Assembly: GCA_003697105.1 (NCBI GenBank) | Contig: RFFQ01000185.1 | Location: 1 to 53,206 of the forward strand | DNA length: 53,206 nucleotides | Reading direction: 5' to 3' | From: Gemmatimonadota bacterium | GTDB taxonomy: Bacteria > 4572-55 > J002 | Shown: positions 1 through 9,062 of the stretch, piece after piece | How the letters are laid out: each line of letters opens with the position of its first letter | Position numbering within the stretch: the first letter of the stretch is position 1 | Program-made: the position numbers and the translations under genes | The notes under the pieces: model-generated | The model's input: the letters and a program-made list of their open reading frames with translations, nothing else | Told to the model about the DNA's origin: nothing | Databases searched by the model: none

Positions 1-140
1 GTCTTTTCCCGTTTTGATAAATTCGATACGTCATTTATGGCATTTTTACAGTTCGTAGCCACATTGATATGGTTACGCTAAATGTCAACAGAACCTAGTA
101 TATTCTGCTTTTACTCTACTCCAAAAAAGGACTCTTCAAA

Positions 141-1565
141 ATGTCAGTACGTGTGCGATTTGCGCCCAGCCCTACCGGATTTTTGCATATCGGTAATGTG
201 CGCACCGCCATTTTTAACTATTTGTTCGCCCGCCATCACAACGGTTCGTTCATTTTACGGATTGAAGATACCGATCAGGAACGTTCTACGAAAGAATCGG
301 AAACCCGTTTGATTGAAATTCTCAAGTGGTTAGGGTTCTCTTGGGATGAAGGTCCCGATTGCGGCGGAGAGGTAGGTCCCTATCGCCAAATGGAGCGTTT
401 AGCGTTGTACCAAACATATGCGCAACAACTGATTGATTCCGGGCATGCTTATTATTGCTACACCTCTGCTGAGGAATTAGCCCAACTGCGGGAGCAGGGG
501 GGCTATGACAACCGTCATCGGGAGCTTACTCTTGAACAGCAACAAGCGTTTGAAGCAGAGGGGCGCCAACCCGTAGTTCGCTTCAAAGTGCCGGATCAGG
601 AAATCACCTTTACCGATATTATCAAAGGTAACGTAACGGTCAATTTGACCGATCTACCGGATTTTGTGATCCTCCGTGCCAACGGCATTCCGACCTATAA
701 TTATGCCTGTGTGATTGATGATGCCTTGATGAAAATATCCCATGTGATTCGCGGAGACGATCATCTAATCAATACCCCGAAACAGATCATTATGTATCAC
801 GCATTGGGCTTTGATCTGCCGGAATTTGCTCACATGCCCATGATTTTGGGTCAAGATGGTTCAAAACTCTCAAAACGGGATGCCGAAAAGTACGGCTACC
901 CCATCTATCTGGAACAATATCGGGACCGGGGGTATCTGCCGGAAGCGATTATTAATTATTTGAGCCTCTTGAGCTGGTCATCTGAATCCGGTGAAGAACT
1001 ATTGTCACTTGACCAACTGATTGCAGAAGCCGATATTCACCGGATCGGAAAAAGCGCCGCAAAGTTTGACATCCAGAAGCTGAACTGGATGAACGGGATG
1101 TACATCCGGGAAGCGGATATAACACGAATTGCCCGTTTGGCGCAACCATACTTGCAGGCTGCCGGTTATCCGGCGGATGATTTGGATCAGGTCACGGAAA
1201 TTGTGTCCCAGACCCGAAAATACTTGGAGTACCTCGCCCAAATCCCAGAACATGTCGGGTTGTTTTTTGCCGATAGGGTGGAGTTTGAAAATGAGGAAGC
1301 GGCAAAAATCGCCCAAACAGAAACGGCACAGACGATCTACCGTGCCTTTTTAGACGGTCTGGAAACGATTGATACGCTAACACCGGATGAATTTAAGTCT
1401 CTCATGAAATCCATCCAAAAATCAACGGGAATTAAAGGTAAAAACCTGTGGATGCCGGTTCGCGTGGGGTTAACCGGGCAAACCCACGGACCCGATCTGG
1501 CGGCAACCGTTGCCATTGTGGGCAAAGAGACCTGCGCCAACCGCTTGAAACGGATGTTGCAATAA
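141..1565 (+). CDS. gltX: Glutamyl-tRNA synthetase
   Basis: Class I aminoacyl-tRNA synthetase of 474 residues that charges tRNA-Glu in the cytoplasm; the length is normal for a bacterial discriminating or non-discriminating GluRS. The N-terminus carries the ATP-binding signature RFAPSPTGFLHIGN (HIGN at residues 16-19), and the second class I motif is KLSKR at residues 242-246. The catalytic Rossmann domain fills about residues 1-320 and the rest is the helical anticodon-binding domain. The ATG at 141 follows an AGGA-like ribosome site at about 127-131 and begins exactly where the family begins. The 140 bases upstream hold no other gene and no convincing promoter. Whether it also charges tRNA-Gln cannot be decided from this window, which shows no glnS or gatCAB. 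Confidence 0.97.
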   Translation: MSVRVRFAPSPTGFLHIGNVRTAIFNYLFARHHNGSFILRIEDTDQERSTKESETRLIEILKWLGFSWDEGPDCGGEVGPYRQMERLALYQTYAQQLIDSGHAYYCYTSAEELAQLREQGGYDNRHRELTLEQQQAFEAEGRQPVVRFKVPDQEITFTDIIKGNVTVNLTDLPDFVILRANGIPTYNYACVIDDALMKISHVIRGDDHLINTPKQIIMYHALGFDLPEFAHMPMILGQDGSKLSKRDAEKYGYPIYLEQYRDRGYLPEAIINYLSLLSWSSESGEELLSLDQLIAEADIHRIGKSAAKFDIQKLNWMNGMYIREADITRIARLAQPYLQAAGYPADDLDQVTEIVSQTRKYLEYLAQIPEHVGLFFADRVEFENEEAAKIAQTETAQTIYRAFLDGLETIDTLTPDEFKSLMKSIQKSTGIKGKNLWMPVRVGLTGQTHGPDLAATVAIVGKETCANRLKRMLQ

Positions 1566-1656
1566 CCTGCTTTTTTATCTTGACTTTCTGAGGGGATCAT
1601 GATATTATGACTGCCCTTGAAACACCTGCCCCATCGTGAGAGGGTGGAGAACACCA

Positions 1657-2028
1657 ATGTCCCAGAAAATTTTAGTGGTTGATGATGATGCCAATATTCG
1701 GAAGTTAGTCGAAAAGGTCTTGAAATTCAAGGGCTTTGAGGTTACCATCGCCACCAATGGCAAAGAGGCATTGGACAAAGTTGATGAGCTTATCCCCGAT
1801 TTGATTTTGGTGGATGGGTTGATGCCATCCATTGATGGTTTTAATTTTAGTAAGCAAGTCAAAAAACGGTACAAAATTCCCATCATTATGATGACGGCGG
1901 TGTACAAGCAGGCGCAGTATAAAGCGCGAGCGCAAGAATGGGGTATTGATGCTTATTTAACAAAGCCCTTTCACGTTAGTGAGTTAATGAAGCATATCAC
2001 CGCTTTACTTGGTGATGACATAGGTTAG
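1657..2028 (+). CDS. Single-domain response regulator (CheY-like receiver)
   Basis: A stand-alone receiver domain of 123 residues with no output domain. The acidic pocket is D9-D10-D11, the phosphoacceptor is D53 in VDGLMP, the switch Thr is T80 and the conserved Lys is K103 in TKPF, so it should be phosphorylatable. The ATG at 1657 is preferred over an in-frame GTG at 1636 because the domain begins immediately after it and a GGTGGA ribosome site precedes it. No histidine kinase is adjacent, so the partner is unknown. Single receivers usually act by protein-protein contact or as phosphate relays. It sits 92 bp after gltX and just ahead of tRNA-Pro. Confidence 0.93.
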   Translation: MSQKILVVDDDANIRKLVEKVLKFKGFEVTIATNGKEALDKVDELIPDLILVDGLMPSIDGFNFSKQVKKRYKIPIIMMTAVYKQAQYKARAQEWGIDAYLTKPFHVSELMKHITALLGDDIG

Positions 2029-2030
2029 GT

Positions 2031-2107
2031 CGGGATGTGGCGCAGCCCGGTAGCGCACCAGCATGGGGGGCTGGGGGTCGTGGGTTCAAATCCCGCCATC
2101 CCGACCA
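2031..2107 (+). tRNA. tRNA-Pro (GGG)
   Basis: A complete cloverleaf can be drawn. The acceptor stem CGGGATG pairs with CATCCCG, the D arm is GCGC/GCGC, the anticodon stem is CCAGC/GCTGG around the 7-base loop ATGGGGG (anticodon GGG), and the T arm is GTGGG-TTCAAAT-CCCGC. The 3' CCA is encoded. A strong terminator follows directly. Confidence 0.96.
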
Positions 2108-2116
2108 TCTCTCAAT

Positions 2117-2152
2117 AGACCACTTGGGACGTTCTCAAGTGGTCTTTTGTTT
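2117..2152 (+). terminator. Rho-independent terminator after tRNA-Pro
   Basis: A perfect 10-bp stem, AGACCACTTG (2117-2126) with CAAGTGGTCT (2136-2145), is followed by a T-rich tract. It closes the response regulator/tRNA-Pro transcript. Confidence 0.9.
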
Positions 2153-2196
2153 AAGTTGATCTCATATTGTATTCCTTATCAGCGGAGGTACAACCG

Positions 2197-3090
2197 ATGC
2201 ACTCCCTCGGATTTATCGGACTCGGTATTATGGGTAGCCGCATGGCGATGAATTTACAAAATGCCGGATTTCCTTTGCGAGTTTACAACCGCACCCGGGA
2301 ACATGCCCAACCCGTGGTCGAGGCTGGAGCAACATTTGTGGACTCCCCGGCAGAACTGGCGTCACAAGTGGATATTCTGTTTACGATGCTCTCGGAACCA
2401 CGAGTCGTCGAGCAATTTGCTCTGGGTGAAGACGGATTTTTGAAGCATCTCAAAAAGGGGTCATTGTGGGTAGATTGTACTACCTGTAACCCTTCTTTCT
2501 CCCAGCACATGGCAACTGCTGCCACCAGCTACGGTGTCCGGTTTATGGATGCCCCGGTTGCGGGATCAAAAGTACCGGCAGAGAACGGTCAGTTGCTCTT
2601 TTTAGTGGGTGGAGATGCCCAAGATGTGGCAAATTGCGAACCCTACTTTAAGGTTATGGGTCGGGGGTTTAATCATCTGGGAGGGCATGGCGCCGGTGCC
2701 GGAATGAAGATGGTGGTAAATCTGCTGTTGGGTAATGCGATGCTGGTCTTTGCGGAGGCGCTGAATCTGGGTGAGGCGTTGGGATTTTCCCGCCAAAAAT
2801 TGTTGGATACCCTGTTACCGACTCCAGTCGTACCGGCGTTTGTGACCGGTAAACGGCATAAGTTGGAGCAGGAGAATTATGACCCGGAATTTCCCCTGCA
2901 ATGGATGCAAAAAGATTTGCAACTGGCTTCCGTCACCGCCTACGAACACGACACGCCACTTCCCGCAACCAACACGGCAAAGGAAATCTTCCAATTGGCA
3001 AAACAAAACGGGTTTGCCCAACAGGATTTTTCCGCTATTTTTCAATTCTTGAACGAAACCCGCTCAAACCAAGCCGGTGTCAAAGACTAA
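2197..3090 (+). CDS. NAD(P)-dependent beta-hydroxyacid dehydrogenase (3-hydroxyisobutyrate / gamma-hydroxybutyrate dehydrogenase family)
   Basis: A soluble 297-residue oxidoreductase. The N-terminal Rossmann motif G8-L-G-I-M-G13 lies in the family signature GFIGLGIMGSRMAMNL. The substrate-binding DAPVAGSK segment is around residue 120 and the family's catalytic lysine is K171 in GAGMKMVVN. The C-terminal all-helical domain is complete, and the length is typical of the 3-HIBADH/GLYR1/tartronate semialdehyde reductase superfamily. The ATG at 2197 has a GGAGG site 10 bases upstream and starts at the conserved beta strand; an in-frame upstream start at 2167 lacks both. Motifs alone do not separate 3-hydroxyisobutyrate, gamma-hydroxybutyrate and glyoxylate/succinic semialdehyde activities. 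No valine-catabolism genes are nearby. Confidence 0.9.
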   Translation: MHSLGFIGLGIMGSRMAMNLQNAGFPLRVYNRTREHAQPVVEAGATFVDSPAELASQVDILFTMLSEPRVVEQFALGEDGFLKHLKKGSLWVDCTTCNPSFSQHMATAATSYGVRFMDAPVAGSKVPAENGQLLFLVGGDAQDVANCEPYFKVMGRGFNHLGGHGAGAGMKMVVNLLLGNAMLVFAEALNLGEALGFSRQKLLDTLLPTPVVPAFVTGKRHKLEQENYDPEFPLQWMQKDLQLASVTAYEHDTPLPATNTAKEIFQLAKQNGFAQQDFSAIFQFLNETRSNQAGVKD

Positions 3091-3103
3091 ACTAAGAAAA
3101 GCA

Positions 3104-3131
3104 TTGACAAACGCTTTGCGGTGATTATCAT
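3104..3131 (+). promoter_or_regulatory. Sigma-70-type promoter upstream of lepA
   Basis: The -35 is TTGACA (3104-3109, consensus), followed by a 16-bp spacer and the -10 TATCAT (3126-3131, 5 of 6). It lies about 60 bp upstream of the lepA start and probably drives lepA-lepB and perhaps the following genes. Confidence 0.75.
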
Positions 3132-3197
3132 ACGTATTCAATTTAGGTGTAATTTTTTGGATTCAATATCTTGATTTGGAGTGACATCAGACGACCC

Positions 3198-4988
3198 ATG
3201 GACCACATTCGTAACTTTTGCATCATTGCCCATATCGATCATGGTAAATCCACGTTAGCTGACCGATTACTCGAAGCCACCGGTACCCTTGGTTCCAAAG
3301 AGATGAAAGAACAAGTGTTAGACAGTATGGACTTGGAGCGCGAACGGGGTATTACTATCAAGGCACATGCCATCCGCATGGACTATCACGCCGATGATGG
3401 TAATACGTACGTTTTAAATCTAATTGATACCCCCGGTCATGTGGATTTTACCTATGAAGTCTCCCGCAGTTTAGCCGCATGTGAAGGGGCAATTCTGGTG
3501 GTGGATGCCTCGCAGGGCGTGGAGGCACAAACCATTAGTAACTTATATTTAGCCATCGATAACGATCTGGAAATTATCCCGGTTATCAATAAAATCGATC
3601 TCCCGGGGGCAGAAATTGACATGGTGAAACAACAAATCCTAGATTTGTTGGGAGGAGACCCCGATGACATCCTGCTGGCGAGTGCCAAGCAAGGTATTGG
3701 GACAAAGGAAATTTTAGAAGCCGTCATCAAGCACGTGCCCCCACCCGAGGGTGACCCGAACAAGCCCCTTAAAGCCCTGGTTTTTGATAGTGTATTTGAC
3801 CAATATCGCGGCGCATACCCGTATGTGCGGGTGGGCGATGGCGTCGTCAAAAAAGGAATGAAAATTAAATTCCATCAGACCGGACAGACTTTTGAAGTGG
3901 ACGAAGTAGGTACCTTCAAACTGGGTCTGGTGCCAAAAGCGGAACTTTCTGCCGGCGAAGTAGGCTATATTGTCGCCAGTATTAAGGAGATTGCCAAAAT
4001 TCGCATTGGCGACACGATTACCGATGCCGAAAATCCCACTCAAGAACCGTATCCGGGTTACCGGGAAGTGAAACCAATGGTCTTTAGCGGGTTATACCCC
4101 ACCACACCGGAGCAATACGAGCCGTTGCGCGATGCCCTAGATAAATTGCGTCTAAATGATGCCTCTCTCACTTACGAACCGGAATCCTCCATGGCGCTTG
4201 GCTTCGGTTATCGTTGCGGATTCTTGGGCTTACTCCACATGGAAATTGTACAGGAACGGTTGGAGCGAGAATACGGTCTGGAATTGATCATGACTGTACC
4301 CAATGCGGAGTGCATTGTCTATTATACCGATGGAACGTCCGAAGAGATCGATAATCCGGCGGAATATCCCGATCCGGCAAAGATCGATCATGTGGAAGAA
4401 CCGTTTGTCGAGGCGGAACTGTTTCTGCCCAAAGAGTTTGTGGGCAACATCATGCAACTTTGCCAAGACCGCCGCGGGGTGTATGTCAAGATGGAATACA
4501 TCGATGAAAATCGGGTTATGCTGGTTTATGAAATGCCTCTCACGGAGATTTTGTTCGATTTTTATGATAAAATTAAATCACTCTCCAAGGGGTATGCCTC
4601 ATTTGATTATGAATTTCTGGAATTTCGGGAATCCAAGTTGGTCAAGCTCGATACCCTGTTGAATGGAGACCGGGTGGATGCCCTCTCGATGATCATCCAC
4701 CGCGATAAAGCGTATGATTGGGGGCGCCGGTTATGTGAGCGGCTAAAAGAGATCATTCCCCGCCAACAATTCCAGATTGCCATTCAAGCGGCAATTGGCT
4801 CTAAAGTAATTGCCCGGGAGACGATCCGGGCGTATCGGAAAGATGTGACCTCCAAGTGTTACGGCGGTGATATTTCCCGAAAACGGAAATTATTGGAAAA
4901 ACAAAAGGAAGGTAAAAAGCGGATGCGTCAAGTTGGATCGGTGGAAGTTCCGCAGGAGGCATTTCTGGCTGTACTCAAAGTGGATTAA
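3198..4988 (+). CDS. lepA: Elongation factor 4 (back-translocating GTPase LepA)
   Basis: A 596-residue translational GTPase that works on the ribosome; its proposed roles are back-translocation and 30S assembly. The P-loop is AHIDHGKST at residues 11-19, and the G2-G4 motifs ([20 protein letters not shown]) follow. The C-terminus carries the LepA-specific domain ([37 protein letters not shown]). The start at 3198 fits LepA homologues ([18 protein letters not shown]), but there is no close Shine-Dalgarno sequence. A TTG at 3171 in the same frame would add nine residues and remains possible. lepB follows after 3 bp, the common lepA-lepB operon. Confidence 0.96.
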   Translation: MDHIRNFCIIAHIDHGKSTLADRLLEATGTLGSKEMKEQVLDSMDLERERGITIKAHAIRMDYHADDGNTYVLNLIDTPGHVDFTYEVSRSLAACEGAILVVDASQGVEAQTISNLYLAIDNDLEIIPVINKIDLPGAEIDMVKQQILDLLGGDPDDILLASAKQGIGTKEILEAVIKHVPPPEGDPNKPLKALVFDSVFDQYRGAYPYVRVGDGVVKKGMKIKFHQTGQTFEVDEVGTFKLGLVPKAELSAGEVGYIVASIKEIAKIRIGDTITDAENPTQEPYPGYREVKPMVFSGLYPTTPEQYEPLRDALDKLRLNDASLTYEPESSMALGFGYRCGFLGLLHMEIVQERLEREYGLELIMTVPNAECIVYYTDGTSEEIDNPAEYPDPAKIDHVEEPFVEAELFLPKEFVGNIMQLCQDRRGVYVKMEYIDENRVMLVYEMPLTEILFDFYDKIKSLSKGYASFDYEFLEFRESKLVKLDTLLNGDRVDALSMIIHRDKAYDWGRRLCERLKEIIPRQQFQIAIQAAIGSKVIARETIRAYRKDVTSKCYGGDISRKRKLLEKQKEGKKRMRQVGSVEVPQEAFLAVLKVD

Positions 4989-4991
4989 ACA

Positions 4992-5702
4992 ATGGCGAAA
5001 AAAAGACGTAAAACGCAAGATAACGGGTCGGTAAAAGCCCAACCGAAAACTACGGAGACCCCCAACCGCAACCGGCGAAAATCAAAAACACGAGAATTGG
5101 TGGAATCTTTGATTATTGCCGTGATTTTGGCACTGCTTATTCGGGCGTTCATTATTCAGGCGTTCCGGATCCCTTCAGGTTCCATGGAACAAACCCTCCT
5201 GATCGGAGATTTTTTGCTCGTCAATAAATTTATCTATGGGACAAAAGTACCGTTTTCTGAGGATCGTATCTTCCAGTTTAAGGCACCGGAACGCGGTGAC
5301 ATTATTGTCTTCAAAGCTCCCGATGACCCGAAAAAAGATTTTATTAAGCGTATCGTCGGTGTGGCTGGGGATACCTTGCAATTGCGCAATAAAATTCTTT
5401 ATGTGAATGGCGAAAAACAGGATGAACCGTTTGTGCAACATATTGATCCGGTAGTGTACACGCCGCCAGACCCCCGTTCCGTCCGGGATAACTTCGGACC
5501 GGTGGTGGTGCCGGAGGGTAAATTGTTTATGATGGGTGATAATCGGGACAATAGCCATGATAGCCGCTTTTGGGGCTTTTTAGACGAAAATGAAGTCAAG
5601 GGAAAAGCACTGGTTATCTATTTTTCCCTCAACAATGAGAAATGCTTGCTCCCCTTTTTATGTGTGCCCCGCTTGAACCGGATCGGGCAAATGATTCGTT
5701 GA
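4992..5702 (+). CDS. lepB: Signal peptidase I
   Basis: A 236-residue membrane-bound serine protease that removes signal peptides from Sec and Tat substrates. A lysine/arginine-rich cytoplasmic N-terminus (residues 1-34) leads into one transmembrane helix (about 36-56). The catalytic serine follows in PSGSM (S64) and the catalytic general-base lysine is in FIKRIVG (K119). The box E motif GDNRDNSHDSR is present near residue 180. The single N-terminal helix resembles the short Gram-positive/deep-branching form rather than the two-helix E. coli enzyme. It is transcribed with lepA, whose stop lies 3 bp upstream. Confidence 0.95.
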   Translation: MAKKRRKTQDNGSVKAQPKTTETPNRNRRKSKTRELVESLIIAVILALLIRAFIIQAFRIPSGSMEQTLLIGDFLLVNKFIYGTKVPFSEDRIFQFKAPERGDIIVFKAPDDPKKDFIKRIVGVAGDTLQLRNKILYVNGEKQDEPFVQHIDPVVYTPPDPRSVRDNFGPVVVPEGKLFMMGDNRDNSHDSRFWGFLDENEVKGKALVIYFSLNNEKCLLPFLCVPRLNRIGQMIR

Positions 5703-5735
5703 GCCTAAACTTCTCCGAAAGAGGCATTCTGCCAG

Positions 5736-6635
5736 ATGTATCGTGTTGGTGGCCAAGCTGTTCGTGAGGGGGTGATGATGTGTACTCCCCATCACATGGT
5801 GACCGTTGTTCGCCTTCCATCCGGACGGATGGCGGTGGATTGCCGCCCGTGGCAAACTCTCGTCCCGCCTCACTCCTTGCTGAGAGTGCCGCTGTTACGC
5901 TGTGGCTTTACTCTCCTTGAAAATATGGTCAACGGTGCCACGGCACTCTTCTATTCTCACCGTGTGTTGTGCCCCACGCCCCATGTGTTTGGCGAATTTG
6001 GGATGCGGGTACATTCCTTGCTCCTCCTACCGGTAATCGCCTTGCTGGTCTTTATCGGTTTACCGCATCTGGTGGTGGAACATCTAGGAAAAGGGCAAAC
6101 CAATCCGTTTTTTTTTAATGTTATGACCGGAATATTGCGGTGTGGAATATTCGGGCTGTATCTAGGGTTTGTTTTTCGGGATGCCACCTTTCATCGCGTT
6201 TTGCAATATCATGGTGCAGAACATAAAGCCATCCGTGCGTATGAAGCCCTCCAACCACTCAGTGTTGATGTGCTCCGGCGGCAATCTCGATTCCATAACC
6301 GTTGTGGCTCTCAATTGGTCGGGTGGCTCTTATTGCTGTTGCCGCTGGGATACACCGTTATTGACTATTTGATGATGTGGAGCGGGATTCCGTTGACCTC
6401 CGGCGGGCGATTGTGGAATCATGTGATGATCCTTCCCGGCATCATTTTGTTGGCATACGAATGTGTCCATGTGACGGCATTGAATTCATGGGGAGCATTT
6501 TTCACCAACTGGATACAACGATGGCTCACCGCAGAACCCACAGATGATCAGCTCGAAATTGCTTATTTTGCCTTGAAAAAAGTGTTGTCGTTGGCACCAT
6601 CAAATCATGACGTAAACATCCAAAACACCGCATAA
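5736..6635 (+). CDS. YqhQ-like DUF1385 membrane protein
   Basis: A 299-residue protein with the DUF1385 signatures: the N-terminal VGGQAVREGVMM and the YHGAEHKAIRAYE motif with conserved His and Glu near residue 165, often described as metal-dependent-enzyme-like. Hydrophobic segments lie at about residues 88-111, 120-150, 195-215 and 230-250, so it is an integral membrane protein. In Bacillus the family member is YqhQ; its function is unsettled. It follows lepB by 33 bp and is probably in the same transcript. The name rests on family motifs; no substrate can be given. Confidence 0.85.
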   Translation: MYRVGGQAVREGVMMCTPHHMVTVVRLPSGRMAVDCRPWQTLVPPHSLLRVPLLRCGFTLLENMVNGATALFYSHRVLCPTPHVFGEFGMRVHSLLLLPVIALLVFIGLPHLVVEHLGKGQTNPFFFNVMTGILRCGIFGLYLGFVFRDATFHRVLQYHGAEHKAIRAYEALQPLSVDVLRRQSRFHNRCGSQLVGWLLLLLPLGYTVIDYLMMWSGIPLTSGGRLWNHVMILPGIILLAYECVHVTALNSWGAFFTNWIQRWLTAEPTDDQLEIAYFALKKVLSLAPSNHDVNIQNTA

Positions 6636-6695
6636 ACGCTATTCGTTGCTCGGCACCACCTCCACTGTCTTCCCTCATTTTTAAGGAATAAGTGC

Positions 6696-8006
6696 ATGTC
6701 GCGACCCCGGATATTAGTTGTCGATGATGACCCGCATCTAGTGCGATTGGTTGTCTCCACTTTGGGAATGGCACATTACGAAATTGTGAAAGCATTTTCC
6801 GGAAAAGAGGCGTTGCAAAAAATTGAGGAATTTCACCCGGAACTGGTAATCCTGGATGTGATGATGCCTCATGTAAACGGTTACGAAGTTTGCGAACAGA
6901 TGAAAGCAAATGTATTTACCCGCCATACACCGGTCATCATGCTCTCTGCAAAAAAAAATGTGGAAGACCGGGTTACTGGGTTGGAAATTGGGGCAGATGA
7001 CTACATGGTCAAACCGTTTAACCCGGTGGAGCTGCGAGTTCGGGTCGAATCGCTGCTCCGCCGGAGTACGGAAACACTGGACGCCAACCCCATCACTCAT
7101 TTGCCGGGCAATGTCTCCATCGAGCGTGAAATTATCCAGCGCATCAAACAACATCCAAAATTTGCGTTTTGCTATGTAGACCTCGATCATTTCAAGGCAT
7201 TTAACGATAAATACGGGTTCTATCAGGGTGACCAAATTATCCTATTGGTCGCCCGGATTTTGGAAAAGTCGATTCGGGAAAAAGGGAATCCCACCGATTT
7301 TATCGGGCACATTGGCGGCGATGACTTTGTATTCATCACCACCCCCGACCGGGTCAAATCCCTATCGCAGGCGATTATTACGGAATTCGATAGCCGGGTA
7401 CCCGAATTTTATGATGAAACAGACCGGCAACAAGGGTTTATTATTAGTCAAAACCGGCAAGGTCTGGTTACGCGGTTCCCGATTATGACCTTGACAATTG
7501 TTGCGATAACCAATGAACAACGGGAGATCACACACCCCGCGGAAATCAGTGCGATTGAAGGGGAATTGAAAGCCTATGCCAAAAGTTTGGAAGGTAGTAA
7601 CTATGTTATTGATAAACGGAAAGAGAAGGTCATTAATAAAGAATATCATAAGTTCATCAAAATTTTAATCCTAGATACTGAAGTCCGCCGGGCACGGTTA
7701 CGGAAGTTACAACTGGAAGGTGAAAATTACACCGTGGCGCTTGCCCAAACTGCCCGGGATGCAATTTCGCTGTTGGAAGAACAAAAACCCAGTGTCGTGC
7801 TGATTGAAAAGGACGTACCGTTTATGGACGCCTACGAACTAAGCCACTATATCAACAAAAACCCCCATTTACAAAAAACACCGGTAATGGTAATGTCCAA
7901 CGTGATGATGATCGAAAAAGACCCCCAATCTGATTATATTGATTACTTTACCAAAAAGATCAAGTTAGACGAACTTTTGGATACCGTGCGGGGGATATTG
8001 GAGTAA
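6696..8006 (+). CDS. Response regulator with GGDEF domain and C-terminal pseudo-receiver
   Basis: A 436-residue cytoplasmic protein with three parts. The N-terminal receiver (1-120) has D10-D12, phosphoacceptor D54 and K in VKPF, so it looks functional. The central GGDEF-type domain (about 130-300) has NPITHLPGN, the YVDLDHFKAFND strand and a signature GGDDF at 207-211. This is close enough to consensus to allow diguanylate cyclase activity, though the sequence after it is unusual. The C-terminal receiver-like fold (about 320-436) has Glu (E371) where the phosphoacceptor Asp should be and lacks the normal acidic cluster, so it is probably a pseudo-receiver or a constitutively 'on' mimic. The small membrane protein at 8013 starts 6 bp later and may be its partner. 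No kinase is adjacent. Confidence 0.88.
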   Translation: MSRPRILVVDDDPHLVRLVVSTLGMAHYEIVKAFSGKEALQKIEEFHPELVILDVMMPHVNGYEVCEQMKANVFTRHTPVIMLSAKKNVEDRVTGLEIGADDYMVKPFNPVELRVRVESLLRRSTETLDANPITHLPGNVSIEREIIQRIKQHPKFAFCYVDLDHFKAFNDKYGFYQGDQIILLVARILEKSIREKGNPTDFIGHIGGDDFVFITTPDRVKSLSQAIITEFDSRVPEFYDETDRQQGFIISQNRQGLVTRFPIMTLTIVAITNEQREITHPAEISAIEGELKAYAKSLEGSNYVIDKRKEKVINKEYHKFIKILILDTEVRRARLRKLQLEGENYTVALAQTARDAISLLEEQKPSVVLIEKDVPFMDAYELSHYINKNPHLQKTPVMVMSNVMMIEKDPQSDYIDYFTKKIKLDELLDTVRGILE

Positions 8007-8012
8007 CGCGGC

Positions 8013-8417
8013 ATGTCACCCGAAATGATTTTTACAATCGCTGTATTTATTTCGATTCCTTCCATGATTTGGGCAACCCTTTACGGACGCCACCAACTTA
8101 TCAATTACTTTATTAAGAATCGACCCGAATTGAATTTGACCGGTCTTTGCCGCCGGATTACCATTGCGCTATTGGTGAATATCGCCGCGGCTATGCTCTT
8201 GTTCGGGAGTGATTTTATCACGGTCAGCAAAGATATTGTCATCTTTACCACTTACTGGTTTATCTGGATGGTGTTGATGCTTCTCTTAGTGGTGCTGACG
8301 CTGTGGGATGGGGCATCCTCTCGCCGGCATATCATGGAAAAACGAGATCAAATTGTGACTGAATTTATGCTTTACGAGGCGAAACCGCACGTAGAGAGTA
8401 AAGAGGTCTCGTCCTGA
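8013..8417 (+). CDS. Small membrane protein with three predicted transmembrane helices
   Basis: I do not recognise this family. The 134-residue product has hydrophobic helices at about residues 4-24, 47-67 and 75-97, then a charged, cytoplasmic-looking tail of about 35 residues rich in Arg, Glu and Lys. The ATG at 8013 lies 6 bp after the stop of the receiver-GGDEF protein, so the two are almost certainly co-transcribed and perhaps functionally linked, for example as a membrane anchor or input. A terminator follows. Confidence 0.75.
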   Translation: MSPEMIFTIAVFISIPSMIWATLYGRHQLINYFIKNRPELNLTGLCRRITIALLVNIAAAMLLFGSDFITVSKDIVIFTTYWFIWMVLMLLLVVLTLWDGASSRRHIMEKRDQIVTEFMLYEAKPHVESKEVSS

Positions 8418-8468
8418 GTGACATTTTGTCTTGCCAATTGGTAGCCGATGATATATATTAGCCGGGCT

Positions 8469-8507
8469 AAGTGGGTTTCTTCGCACGGACGAACCCACTT
8501 TTTATTT
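8469..8507 (+). terminator. Rho-independent terminator
   Basis: A 9-bp stem, AAGTGGGTT (8469-8477) with AACCCACTT (8492-8500), is followed by TTTATTTT. It separates the receiver-GGDEF/membrane protein unit from the rimP-nusA operon. Confidence 0.87.
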
Positions 8508-8539
8508 TGGTCACAATTGAACTTTTAGCGGATGGAATT

Positions 8540-9040
8540 ATGGGCAAGATCGGGATTTTATCACGCCTCATGTATCTCGCGGAAGAAGCCGCCGATCAGT
8601 ATGACGCCGAAGTTGTGGATGTGGCTTACACCGGCCAAACCCGCAATGCGGTTGTTCGGGTCTTTGTTGACCGGATCGGGGGTATCTCTTTGGATGAATG
8701 CGCTCATATTAGCCGGGCACTGGCAGATTTGCTGGATATGGAAGATTTGATCCCGCACCGCTACCGGCTTGAGGTCTCCTCCCCCGGGGTTGAACGCCCC
8801 TTAAAAAAACCGCGCGACTTTGAGCGCTTCGCGGGAGAATTGGTGAAAATCCATACCGCCCAACCTATCGAAAATCAAACGATACATGTGGGGCATCTGC
8901 ATCACTTTGAAAAGCAGCGGGTTTATCTGGCACTCTCTGAGGAGCACATTCGCGTAATCCCGTTTGAACACATCACGAAAGCGAATTTAAAATTTGAATC
9001 CCCCTTTGGGGATTCGCCATCTAAGCCGTCTAAATCGTAA
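8540..9040 (+). CDS. rimP: Ribosome maturation factor RimP
   Basis: A 166-residue 30S assembly factor. The N-terminal domain carries the family pattern VVDVAYTG...RVFVDRIGGISLDECAHISRAL, then the RYRLEVSSPGVERPL motif near residue 80 and the C-terminal SH3-like barrel. The open frame extends upstream into the terminator, so the real start is the ATG at 8540, preceded by a GGATGGA-like site. It heads the rimP-nusA-ylxR-ylxQ-infB-ylxP-rbfA block found in many bacteria, with nusA 22 bp downstream. The last few residues (after KFESPFGD) are a non-conserved tail. Confidence 0.94.
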   Translation: MGKIGILSRLMYLAEEAADQYDAEVVDVAYTGQTRNAVVRVFVDRIGGISLDECAHISRALADLLDMEDLIPHRYRLEVSSPGVERPLKKPRDFERFAGELVKIHTAQPIENQTIHVGHLHHFEKQRVYLALSEEHIRVIPFEHITKANLKFESPFGDSPSKPSKS

Positions 9041-9062
9041 GAAGTAGAGGAATGTTGCGTTT

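Noticed and set aside
3171-3197. Upstream TTG start for lepA
   Set aside because: It would add nine unconserved residues ahead of the conserved N-terminus; kept only as a possibility.
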